In this document: positions 11,296 through 20,804 of the stretch, in pieces | Layout of the letters: each line of letters starts with the position of its first letter | How positions within the stretch are numbered: position 1 is the first letter of the stretch | Origin: Teratosphaeria epicoccoides | Taxonomy: Eukaryota; Ascomycota; Dothideomycetes; Mycosphaerellales; Teratosphaeriaceae | Length of the DNA stretch: 64,000 nt | Direction of reading: 5' to 3' | NCBI GenBank assembly: GCA_021401465.1 | Contig: JADDMT010000117.1 | Span: 20,937-84,936 of the forward strand | Made by a program: the position numbers and the translations under genes | Notes under the pieces: generated by a model | The model's database searches: none | The model's input: only the letters and a program-made list of their open reading frames with translations | Told to the model about the DNA's origin: nothing

Positions 11296-14200
11296 ATGCC
11301 GACCTCGAGTACACTTACACCTGACGCCCCCTTCGCCCTCAGACAACCCAACGTCAGTCAACCGAGCATTGTGCACAGCAAGCCTAGTCAACAGTCGATC
11401 ACTGCCACCGAGGACTACTATTCTCTTTCCAACTCGGCTTCGTCGACGACATCGGGCGACAGTGCGGGCACGGCAAGGGAAGCAGGCGTGGGTGGGCCGA
11501 ACGTGATCCATAGGTTCGTCACGCCGCCGGAGCGGTGTCGGACTCCCGCCCAGAGTCGAGATTACTTGCCTCAGGCGGGTGCTGGCACTGGTGGGAACCA
11601 GACGGTCGGGAGTCGGGATGCGATAAGGGGAGAAGAGGAGGAAGCAGAGGCGAGAACGACTCCGATACGAGGACCAGGAGTGAGGAGAGATAGTGTCGAA
11701 CAAACTTCTGTCATTGCGATACCGGCTGCAGTCCCATTGAGAGGCAACGGAGCACAGAGGATATCGATCCCGAGACGACCGGTTCCAACCAAAAACAGTC
11801 CCACGACGAGTCCGGCATCGGCACAGACCGCTTTCAAGCAGGACACAGGCATGATCGATCCGACAAATGCCAGGAGCTCCGTGGCCATTGATCTGGACAA
11901 TGACCCGGAGGGTGTACTTGCGCAAAGAGGAAGAGATGGTGCCATCACGCCAGGAGTGGACGACGGGCCATACGTTCGCTTTGCCCTGGACCAGCTGACG
12001 AGGGACGAGGAGGTCAGGGGCAGTAGAGGGTACGGGAGCTATGCGATGCCAGGTGCCTTTCCCTCGGATACGCGAAAGCTAGAGCTAGTGGAACTATCGG
12101 CTCAACGGTCGGTGGTTGAACTTTCGGCTGTGGAACCTGGCCAGGCATACGGGACACCTACACCAGTTCGACCTTCTCACGAGAGATTCAGAGCCGCCGA
12201 TGACGCTGACGACATCAGCCGTCTGGCTCCAGCTGCCGCTGCAGGTGCAGGAGCAGCAGCCGTGAGGAACGAGTACGATCACGGCAGATACACAAACGAC
12301 GACAGATCTGAACCGACACGCGGACAGTGGCAAGCGGAGGTCCCAGATGAACCACCAGCACGTAATCCGAACAGACCTATCTCCAGAACGGAGGAGGCAG
12401 TACCTATCCCGCAGGAACGCTCACCACGACGAGTTACGTTGAATCGGCCGCTTCAGGGGCAGTCTAGCAATGGAGTGGCTGTAGCTACGATTCAACAACA
12501 GCAGCAGCGCGATGGCGAGGCTTCGCACGGTGGTGATGCTTTCATCCCAGTTACCGATGCGTCACGACGCCTGACGTTCGTGCCTGGCATTCTGCGACCT
12601 GTGCAACTGGGATTATTCCTCTTCGCTGTCCTGGCGTACGTTGTATGTCTCATAGTCTGTGCTGGGTGGAGCTTGACGCATCAGGGACTCTGGGCTTATG
12701 GGGCCTTTGGTGACGTGCGATACTTTGTCTTTCAGTACCTGCCCATCCTGCTGGGCGTCATATTGTTCTTCTGGACAGTACAGATCGAAGTCGCACTTTA
12801 CAGAATCGCACCATTCGCGGCGATGAGCTCGAATTCGCCGGAAGATCGTGAGGTGGGCAGAGAGCTACCCCTGGTGCCAAAGGGGCTTGTGTTGCCATAT
12901 ATTGGCCACTTCAAGGCACCAGGCCTGAAGATCATTGGCTTGTTCTTATTAGTTGCTTGGCTGCAGATCTGGACCGTGCCGCTGCTGGCAAGCAGCTTCA
13001 ATGTCCATTACTTTGGCTCTCAGGCGCTGCGCACAGGAGGTTGGACCTGGATCGCGACGCAGGGACCTATCTGGACCTGTATAATCTTGTACATGCTCCT
13101 CGCCGCTGCCGTCGTACTTCTTGCAATCTGGCTGAAGTTCGGGCGAAGAGAGACAGGTCTGCTATGGGATCCGCGGAGTCTGGCGGATCTTGTCGTGCTG
13201 CTTGCTAGAAGTAATGCTCTCGACAACGGCGAGTACCACGCGGAGCCTGCGCAGCTTGGTCTCTGGCGCACGGCTGGCAGACCGCGGGATATATTCCACA
13301 CTTACGGTGTCGCCGAGAAGCCGGGCAGACAGTATAGCCTTCGCGATGGTGAAATCAAAGAGACTACTGCCCGCCAAGAGGCAGTGCACATGCCAGCCAC
13401 CAGATACTCCATCGAGCCGGAGATGCACGGCGCAATAGACGCCGACGACGAACAGCGCCACTCTCGCGAAAAGATGCTGCCACGCGACCACGGGGACTAC
13501 GATGAGGAACGACAGGACCGACGTCATATTGGCGGTGCACGCCTGATTCCCTGGTTTCTGCAACCCATCTTCTCGAGTCTCTGGGCCATAGTTGCCCTTG
13601 TCCTCCTCCTCGCCTTCCTCATCGTCAGCTACCTTCCTTCCACCGGCCTTGCGCGAGGATTCCACCCGGACGTCCCGACCGCAGTCAACAGAGCAGGCTT
13701 CTCAGGCGCAAATTTCCTCTACTCTTTTGTCCCGGCCTTGCTGGGGATGCTCTGCTTGCTGTTCTGGCTCGACACCGACTACGCCTGGCGCAGGCTGCAA
13801 ATCTACCAAGCTCTGAGCCGGACGGATGGAGGCGCGGTGGCGGAGAGAAGCTTGTTGCTGTCTTATGCCGCAGACTTCCCGGGCTTTGTCACCGCAGGTG
13901 CGATTGTGAATCGGCATTGGAGAGTTGCGGTGCTCAGTCTGGTGAGCTTGATCGCGGCAGCTCTGCCGATCCTGGGAGGTGGTGTGTTCTGGGCGCAGTT
14001 CTACGTCTCAGCGCAGCGGACTAAGATCTCGATCCATCCGCCGGCTTACTACGCTCTCACTGTGTTCGCGGTGTTGTATGCGCTGGCTTACTTCCTCATC
14101 TTCCCAGGAAGGCAGCTCAGGGAAGCGAGTCATCGACTGCAAGGCAATTCTGGGATGACGTTCGCCGAGGTATCGGACCTGGTGCAGCAGAGTCGAATGG

Positions 14201-14523
14201 TGGATGATTTTGCGTTCCATGCGCCGGCGAGCAAGATAGCGCTGATTACGAGGTTGTTGTCTGCGACTCCTGGCGCTGGCGCGGGTGTGCTTGGTGTGAG
14301 GCAGACGGAGGCTGCGGATAGCAGGGCGAGTCTTGCAGATTCGATTAGAGGGTTTGGAAGGGCACGGCAGCAGGCTACGGGTGCTGGTGGTGCTCAGGAT
14401 GAGAAGAGTGGGGTGGAGGAGGTTGGGAGGTATGCGCTTTGGGATTATGATGGGAGGGATGGGGGTAGCTACTATGGGATTGATCGGATACAGAGGAGGG
14501 TTGTTGGGTTTCGAGGGATCTGA
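11296..14523 (+). CDS. Large multi-pass membrane protein with two DUF3433-like regions
   Basis: Single exon, 1075 residues. Residues 1 to about 420 are disordered, rich in Ser, Pro and Arg, typical of a cytosolic tail. A first membrane block begins near residue 430 (FVPGILRPVQLGLFLFAVLA) and includes a helix pair and the segment LPLVPKGLVLPYIGHFK. A second similar block begins near residue 755 (LIPWFLQPIFSSLWAIVALV), followed by YLPSTGLARGFHPDVPTAVN and FLYSFVPALLGMLCLLFW. This duplicated pattern matches the fungal DUF3433 family (PF11915), whose function is not established. The C-terminus is Gly-rich. Roughly 8-10 membrane segments can be counted. Start chosen at the first Met of the open frame. 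No intron signals are needed. Confidence 0.85.
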   Translation: MPTSSTLTPDAPFALRQPNVSQPSIVHSKPSQQSITATEDYYSLSNSASSTTSGDSAGTAREAGVGGPNVIHRFVTPPERCRTPAQSRDYLPQAGAGTGGNQTVGSRDAIRGEEEEAEARTTPIRGPGVRRDSVEQTSVIAIPAAVPLRGNGAQRISIPRRPVPTKNSPTTSPASAQTAFKQDTGMIDPTNARSSVAIDLDNDPEGVLAQRGRDGAITPGVDDGPYVRFALDQLTRDEEVRGSRGYGSYAMPGAFPSDTRKLELVELSAQRSVVELSAVEPGQAYGTPTPVRPSHERFRAADDADDISRLAPAAAAGAGAAAVRNEYDHGRYTNDDRSEPTRGQWQAEVPDEPPARNPNRPISRTEEAVPIPQERSPRRVTLNRPLQGQSSNGVAVATIQQQQQRDGEASHGGDAFIPVTDASRRLTFVPGILRPVQLGLFLFAVLAYVVCLIVCAGWSLTHQGLWAYGAFGDVRYFVFQYLPILLGVILFFWTVQIEVALYRIAPFAAMSSNSPEDREVGRELPLVPKGLVLPYIGHFKAPGLKIIGLFLLVAWLQIWTVPLLASSFNVHYFGSQALRTGGWTWIATQGPIWTCIILYMLLAAAVVLLAIWLKFGRRETGLLWDPRSLADLVVLLARSNALDNGEYHAEPAQLGLWRTAGRPRDIFHTYGVAEKPGRQYSLRDGEIKETTARQEAVHMPATRYSIEPEMHGAIDADDEQRHSREKMLPRDHGDYDEERQDRRHIGGARLIPWFLQPIFSSLWAIVALVLLLAFLIVSYLPSTGLARGFHPDVPTAVNRAGFSGANFLYSFVPALLGMLCLLFWLDTDYAWRRLQIYQALSRTDGGAVAERSLLLSYAADFPGFVTAGAIVNRHWRVAVLSLVSLIAAALPILGGGVFWAQFYVSAQRTKISIHPPAYYALTVFAVLYALAYFLIFPGRQLREASHRLQGNSGMTFAEVSDLVQQSRMVDDFAFHAPASKIALITRLLSATPGAGAGVLGVRQTEAADSRASLADSIRGFGRARQQATGAGGAQDEKSGVEEVGRYALWDYDGRDGGSYYGIDRIQRRVVGFRGI

Positions 14524-14903
14524 GCGAAGAGGTGATTGCTTTTGCGTTCGAGCGAGGCGTTGTGAGGATTAGTCCCTCGTCCGGTGTGATGAGACATGAG
14601 GTCAAGACGGGTCATGGGACTCCGACTGCTGTACAGTCATGGAACTTGACGGCTTGGACGAAGCAAACTACATAGGCTATAGTAATGCTCATAATCACGC
14701 TTCATATGTACTTTCCAATTATTCAAGACTGGTATCACTTTCCCATGGCCAAATGCCAATCAGAAATGTGGGGTCTTCAAGGCGTTGACGATGAAGTCAC
14801 TGCTAACCACCACCTTTTAACTTACTATAAGATTGACATCTTCTGAATCTCGTGCCTTTATATTAATACATAGAAACACCTGGATTGCGTGGGAAGAAGA
14901 GAA
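14524..14903. other. Short intergenic stretch
   Basis: 3' flank of the DUF3433 gene and promoter of the next gene; AT-richer than its surroundings around 14660-14880. No gene seen. Confidence 0.4.
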
Positions 14904-15754
14904 ATGCCAGGCAAAACTCTCGTGGTCCTCGGCTCCGGCCCGGGCATTGGTGTCTCGGTGGCGAAGACGTTCAGTGTGAGGGGTTTCACGCATGTGGCGC
15001 TGGTGTCGAGGGACGAGGAGAGGCTGAAGGGGGAGTGGGATCAGGTGCTTGAGGCGGTGCAGGAGAGGGGCTACAGTTGTCAAGTACGAAGAACTGAACC
15101 TCTGTGTGTTTGGAAAAGCGCTCGGCTAAGTTATTGAGAGGGATTTAGGTCAAGACTTGGACGTGCGATTTGGCGGATTTCGAACAGTTGCATAAAACTT
15201 TGAAGGAGATTGAGGGGTTTGGGAGTCTGGAGTGTGTGCTGTTCAATGCGGCGAGGGTGGCAGGGAAGCCGCCACTGGAGGAGGAGACGGAGAGGATCGA
15301 GAAGGACTTCCGGGTAAGTCATATCTCCCCCCCACCCATAACAACAATCCGCCTGCGATCTTCTGTAGCGGTCGAATTCTAATTCCACCAGCTCACCAAC
15401 CTCGCGCTCTACGAAACCGCGAAATGGGCCCTTCCACTCCTTAGAAAGGCGCCGGAAGCTCACTCGCCGTCGTTCTTCGTCACGAGCACTTCGCAGCTCT
15501 GGAAAGAACCGATGTACGATCTCGTGTCGTTATCGATGGTCAAGTCTGCGCAGAGGGCTTTGGTGCTGAGTTTGCATGATAAGTTTGGGGGGGAGGTGCA
15601 TGTGGCGTTGGTGAGCGTAGGGGGCGTGGTAAGTGCGGAGAAGAAGCTGAGTCCGGAGAATATTGCGCAGGCGGCTTGGGAGTTGTATGCGCAGAAGAGG
15701 GGGAGTTGGGAGAGGGAGGTTGTTTGTCCGGATGATGATGAGGAGGAGTCTTGA
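14904..15754 (+). CDS. Atypical short-chain dehydrogenase/reductase-like protein
   Basis: Predicted 235 residues. Exons: 14904-15083, 15149-15313, 15392-15754. The introns are 65 and 78 bp, GT-AG and phase 0. The N-terminus TLVVLGSGPGIGVSVAKTF is a Rossmann glycine loop of the SDR type, and VALVSRDEERL follows as the usual second strand. LFNAARVAG replaces the classical NNAG. In the active-site region FVTSTSQLW is followed by PMYDLVSLSMVKSAQRALVL: a Lys is present, but no Tyr sits four residues before it (YxxxK). I infer an SDR fold with reduced or altered catalysis. It ends in an acidic DDDEEES tail. Start at the Met before PGKTLVV. Confidence 0.75.
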
Positions 15755-17077
15755 AGTAATTGAGGAGACGAATTTCTCGTCGAACGTTTACTGCGGTTTG
15801 GGTCCGGCTTGCCAGGATTGCTGATTGTTGCTGTTGAAACTACTGTTGAGCACTTCCGGCTCCCAGCTCTGTGGAACCAGCCTCAAGCGGCTCAGCAATC
15901 AGGACAGCGAATACTTCCACCTCGTCAGGACCTATCAACAACATCTCGGAGCACCTGCTCATGAGTCAGCGAACATCTTCGCTACCCTGCCCCCAGCCGT
16001 GACATTCAATCAGCGATGTATAGTGACCCTCTGCACAACCGTACCCCTACACCCAACCTCCTCACCTCTCCCGATTCCAACCGCAACTCCACACTCCCCT
16101 CCAACACCACAACCGTATCCATCGTCAGGCTCCTATGCATCGCATGCCCTTAGCCTAAATGCATAGTGAAGATGGTAGGGTAGCTGCTGCGAGGATGGCA
16201 GAGTTTGCCGCTTCCTACGCCATGGAGACGGTCGTGGGCGTATTGGTCGATGTCGGAGTTGTTGGAGATGTTGGGAGGCAGGGAGTGGAATGTGTGGATG
16301 ATGTTGAGGATGCCGCCGGGTACGGGGACGATGTGGTGTTATTGTCCCATTTTGGGGAAGAAGATCGATTAGAGCGTGGATGGGTCGTGGGTTGTTATGA
16401 AGGAGGACGTTGTTTCATGTTATGATGGTCGAGGCTGTAGCCTGGGATCCTGCTCAAGTAAGTTCTAATGGCCGATGGATAGCGGTAAACTCAGGCAGTC
16501 ACCGAGAGATAGGGATGAGAGGGTTTTTGACTTTTGGTTTTGTTGATGTACAGTTGTCCTCAACTGCAGATTTCATCACAACTCAGCGATACTTTTGCCG
16601 CTGGGCAACAGCTTACTCGACACACCGTCCTTCGCCCGCTCCCGTAGCCCAAGGCGGTCGGCTCCACATCTCTTCACCGGGTTAATAATATCCATGCGCG
16701 CACCTCATGGCAACTCGCGCCGTCGTGCTTGCCAGTGCACTCCGAAGGAGCAGCGAGAGCGAGCCCCACGAGCAGCGACAGGGCTGTGTAGAGGATGAGG
16801 CGGAGGTGCTCTTGGCGGCCTTGACAGGTAAGTCGACCACGCCGCCATCTGACATTGGAAAGTCCTTCTCAATTGACAGCATTGAGGCTCAACAAAGACA
16901 TCAAAGTCGGATGACGGTCAGAGCTATCATGCAATTAATGGCAATACAGGCACATGGTATCCCTGACGTGCAGTGAGATGTGGGATATACATCCACAGGA
17001 GCATCAACTTATATCCCAATGACATGTCATCGTTAGGATCTCTCCTGATCGCTCATTCCTCATCGTGTCCAGCACGC
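15755..17077. other. Intergenic stretch, no supported gene
   Basis: About 1.3 kb between two genes whose 3' ends face each other. Open frames on the plus strand (15825-16166, 16159-16425, 16707-16976) lack domain signals. On the minus strand 16150-16338 reads as 62 protein-like codons but has no start and no splice-linked partner. Confidence 0.35.
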
Positions 17078-18824
17078 CTACTTCCTCATAGCCTCCCACC
17101 TCGCCCTCGCCACCTCTTTCGTCTTCTCCAAGAATCCCGCTCGCCCGTCCCCGCTGCCCTCAGCCTTCGTCAATCGCTCAGCTTCCTCCACCGCATCACC
17201 CACTCTTGAGCTTTCGTGCCCAAGACCCACGCCACCACGATAAAGGCCCTGATCCAGGACTTGCTGTGCCAAAGAGCTGGCTGCGGGGGACGCTGAACCG
17301 CCAGCCTTGGCGAACAAGCTCGCGCCCTTTCCCATAGCCGGTGTTTTGACGTCCTTAGCGCCTGCGCCCTTCAGCGACATCTTGATTCCCGTGGGAGCAG
17401 AAGCACCGGGAGTCTGCTCTGCGCGGCGCTCTGCGGCTCTGTCACGGTACGCCGTCTCCTTTTCGGCTTCCTCTGCACTTTTGGATGCTCGCGGGCTGTT
17501 TCCGTCGTTAGACTCGCCCTTTGTAGGGAGCTTCAACGTGCTGTTCTCATCGATGCTTTTCTGTTTCAGCCGCTGGTAGCCCTTATGCTTTGCTTCTTCG
17601 TCTTTCAGATTCGCCAAATGCTTTTCACTCAAAGTAGCGTGCTTCTGAAGCTTGTCGGAAGTCGCCAGATTTACATAGCAGAGGTAGCAGCATTTGGTAT
17701 CCTCCGTATCGACACAGAAGGTCTGCTCATCGCTCAGTCGTCGCGTATTGCTGGCCTCTCGACTCGCAGGCGCACGAGTTGTGCTTGGGTGAATGGCATT
17801 GACGCCAGACAGTGGTTGTGGCTTCGCAATCACCTCTGCGGCAGGCTGTTCGGCACGAAGCTCTCGTCCTCTGGCCTGCCACTTTTGTAATTCTGCAGGC
17901 GCGGCCAATGTTGAGCTTGGTTTGGCTTTCTTCTCCGTCTTCGCTTTCTTAGCCTTCTTGCCATCATCTGCAAGGGCATCCGTGGATCTCTTTGCTGCAG
18001 GTGGATTCTCGCTGACCATCAGCTCGTCTGCGTAGCTAAATTGATCGCGATATCTGTATCTCTGCCCGTCGTGTGGCATGATGAGAGTGTATCGGTCTGG
18101 AGTGTAAAAATCATCGATCGCCACCGGTTGAAAGACATAAAGCTGTGGGAACATGAATTGCACAGAATTGCCTTCGATTGTGAAGTTCTTCTGGCCCTCG
18201 AACCGCTCAAGTGCCGACTTGGCGGCCTCGACGCTGTGGAACTCAGCGAACGCATAGCCCATGGAACATTGGCTCTTGCGATCGCGTATGAAAAGGATGC
18301 GGCGGATGCCGCCAGCTGCGTCGGCATGAAGTAGACTCCTGACAGCTTTTCCGATTTGTTCTTTCGTCGAGGTGGACGCCAGACCAGTGAGCATCACCAG
18401 CTTTGAAGGGCTGCCACCGACGCTGTCTTGTTCGATATTCTAGAGGCTTCGGTTCAGGACACGTGACTGGCCTCAGGGGAATGCGAGACTGTACCTGTTG
18501 CTTTCTGGTCTCCACCTCGTCATGACGACGATCTCCGGCACCTTTGATAGAGAATCCCTGATCATCGTCGTAGTCCAGAACGGGCGGCCTCCTATGGCCG
18601 TAGCTGCTTTGACCGTCGACATCCCGGAACTCACGTTCATGGCGCCTGTCATATCCAGCATACTGCTGGTGGCGATCTATAGGGGCATGTCAAGTTAGCC
18701 CGTTGCACATGTTGGATGTATACGAGCGTAGTCTTGATTTGCTCTGGTCGTGCGGGCTTCATAATTTTGGATGCTTGATACCGTCGTCGTATGTCTCGCG
18801 GTCCCGCGGACGGTACGAGTCCAT
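17078..18824 (-). CDS. RNA-binding protein, RBM5/RBM10-like (RRM plus zinc finger)
   Basis: Predicted 528 residues, probably a nuclear splicing regulator. Exons on the minus strand: 18824-18782, 18676-18495, 18439-17078. The introns are 105 and 55 bp; joining restores DDDRHQQYAGYDRRHE and ETRKQQNIEQDSVGGS. An RRM starts near residue 90 (MLTGLASTSTKEQIGKAV...) with RNP1-like GYAFAEF. A long Lys/Ala-rich linker follows, then a C2H2-like finger (CYLCYVNLATSDKLQKH, about 330) and the YRDRAAERR signature known from RBM5/6/10 proteins. A clear C-terminal G-patch is not evident, so the fungal protein differs from animal RBM5. Start ATG at 18824 gives an Arg/Asp-rich tail. It is divergent from the splicing factor SLU7 gene 269 bp away. 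Confidence 0.8.
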
Positions 18825-19093
18825 GGTGAACGATAACGTTCACGCGTAGATTACTTCGAAGTCCGAAATGCTCTTCGTCGCGACGGTACAATAAGCAATG
18901 CAATAAACTCTGTGGATAGGTGGTCCGGGAGTCGAACGAGAGTCAGTACGTGTCGCGAGAAGCGCGCAGTCGGTGATGGCTAATAAAAGTCCAGTGCTCG
19001 GCGACTCGGCTGCGCATGACTCGAGCAAGCATGTGAATCACATGTTGGACAAATACCTAGGTACTCCTGTCTCGACATCGCTATAATCAACAT
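18825..19093. promoter_or_regulatory. Shared divergent promoter of RBM5-like and SLU7 genes
   Basis: Only 269 bp separate the two start codons, so both core promoters and leaders must fit here. No TATA box is obvious. Co-regulation is inferred from the spacing and the shared splicing role. Confidence 0.5.
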
Positions 19094-20596
19094 ATGAATA
19101 CCGCCAAAATGTCTCGTCCTGGCGGCTCCAAGAATCACGTGCGCAAGCCGACCGACACGAATGACAAGAAATCCAACGAGCGCAACGAGTACATCCCATC
19201 CTTCATTGCGAAAAAGCCGTTCTACATCGACGATGCCACACAATCCCAGGATGATTACCTCGAGCATCAGCGTCTGCAATCGCAGAAGAACAACGATCCA
19301 CTCGCGACGGCACAATGGTATGACCGAGGCAAGACGACGGGCGTCAAGGCGACCAAGTACCGCAAAGGCGCATGCGAGAATTGTGGCAGCATGAATCACA
19401 AGGAGAAGGACTGTCTGCAGCGGAAACGCAAGAAAGGAGCGAGGTGGACAGGCAAAGATATTGCTGCCGATGAGGCGGTGCAGGACGTCAAGTTGGGTTG
19501 GGATGCGAAGAGAGATCGGTGGAATGGGTATGAGGCGAGCGAGTACCAGGAAGTTGTGGAAGAGTACCAGATGCTGGAGGATATGAAAAGGCACAAAGCT
19601 GGTGGCGATAAGGAGGCAGCTGACGGCGAGGATGAGGACGGAGAGGGTAATGAAGGCGACAAGTACGAAGCGGAGACCGACATGGGTCGCAAGCAAGGCA
19701 ATTCTACACGAAACCTGCGATTGAGAGAAGATACAGCAAAGTATCTTTTAAATCTCGACCTCGACTCTGCCAAATACGATCCGAAGACAAGAAGCATGCT
19801 CGACACCGCCGCCTCAACCAGCGAGCTGATAGCCGAAGACGGCTTCCAAAAAGCCTCCGGTGACGCGGCCGAATTCGAGCGAGCCCAGCGCTACGCCTGG
19901 GAGACCCAGGAACGCGGCGACGCAGACAAAGTGCACCTCCAAGCAAACCCCACCGAAGCTCAGCTCACGCGGAAGCGGAAAGCCGAAGAAGATTTGCGGA
20001 AAACCGAGCAGCGGAAGCGAGTACTGGCGGAGAAATATGGCGACCAGAGCTCCACGGCCACAAAACTTAGCTTCCTTGCTGCAGCCGTGGCAGCAAATGA
20101 GAACTATGTCGAATACGATGAACGAGGCCGTATCAAAGGTCAACAGGGGAAGAAAGAGAAGAGCATGTATGCCGAAGACGTGCTGATCAACAACCACACT
20201 TCTGTCTGGGGATCGTGGTGGCGGGACTTCAAGTGGGGTTACGCATGCTGTCATTCTACGGTGAAGAATTCTTTCTGCACGGGTGACGCGGGCAAGGAAG
20301 CCGCGGCGGAGAGTACGGCGTTCTCGAGAGGCCAGATTTCGGCACTGCCGTCAGCTGTGGATGCTGGGAATGCTGGGGTCGAGACTGAGGAAGACTTCAC
20401 GGAGAAGAGTCCTGTACCGAATGCTCCTGACAAGCCTGAGAAGCAACATTTGGATGAAGAAGCGAGGTCGAGGAGGCAGGAAGAGATCAAAGCGGGCATG
20501 GATCCGGATGAGATGGAGAGGTGGAGGAGAGAGCGAACGAGCAAGAACGATCCCATGGCCAAGATGCTGGGGAAGGACGAGTTGCTCGAAGTTTGA
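19094..20596 (+). CDS. SLU7: Pre-mRNA-splicing factor SLU7
   Basis: Single-exon, 500-residue nuclear protein. In yeast Slu7 acts at the second transesterification step, in 3' splice-site choice. Evidence: ENEYIPSFIAKKPFY-like start (NEYIPSFIAKKPFY), a CCHC zinc knuckle CENCGSMNHKEKDC (about 94-107), the RKKGARWTGKDIAADE segment, KLGWDAKRDRWNGYE, and near the C-terminus NNHTSVWGSWW followed by WGYACCHSTVKNSFCTG. These are hallmark blocks of the family in the expected order. The C-terminus is charged (WRRERTSKNDPMAKML). Two start codons are possible (19094 and 19109); the first is used here. Confidence 0.93.
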   Translation: MNTAKMSRPGGSKNHVRKPTDTNDKKSNERNEYIPSFIAKKPFYIDDATQSQDDYLEHQRLQSQKNNDPLATAQWYDRGKTTGVKATKYRKGACENCGSMNHKEKDCLQRKRKKGARWTGKDIAADEAVQDVKLGWDAKRDRWNGYEASEYQEVVEEYQMLEDMKRHKAGGDKEAADGEDEDGEGNEGDKYEAETDMGRKQGNSTRNLRLREDTAKYLLNLDLDSAKYDPKTRSMLDTAASTSELIAEDGFQKASGDAAEFERAQRYAWETQERGDADKVHLQANPTEAQLTRKRKAEEDLRKTEQRKRVLAEKYGDQSSTATKLSFLAAAVAANENYVEYDERGRIKGQQGKKEKSMYAEDVLINNHTSVWGSWWRDFKWGYACCHSTVKNSFCTGDAGKEAAAESTAFSRGQISALPSAVDAGNAGVETEEDFTEKSPVPNAPDKPEKQHLDEEARSRRQEEIKAGMDPDEMERWRRERTSKNDPMAKMLGKDELLEV

Positions 20597-20804
20597 CGCG
20601 AGATCAAAGGCGCGCGTAGAAGCTACAGACTTGTCTGGTGTATATATTCTCGATATAGATATATCGAGCAAGGATATATAATTGGCAGCACGTGATAGCG
20701 CGTGATTCTGCTTGTTACAAAAGTTCGTTCCGCGCCGGCCAGGGTCCATCTCTTTCAATCTTGACATTTGCCTCTTGGCCCTTTATTCTTGTCTCAAGCC
20801 CACT

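Noticed and set aside
10843..11925. 360-codon open frame on the minus strand
   Set aside because: Half of it is antisense to the well-supported DUF3433 gene. The Arg/Ser/Cys-rich composition is typical of a shadow frame.
16150..16338. 62 protein-like codons on the minus strand (HHIVPVPGGILNIIHTF...)
   Set aside because: No start codon, an in-frame stop directly upstream and no clear splice partner. It could be a relic but cannot be supported.
18920..18960. tRNA-like word (gggagtcgaacgag) between the RBM5-like and SLU7 genes
   Set aside because: No acceptor stem or cloverleaf could be folded around it. Probably chance.
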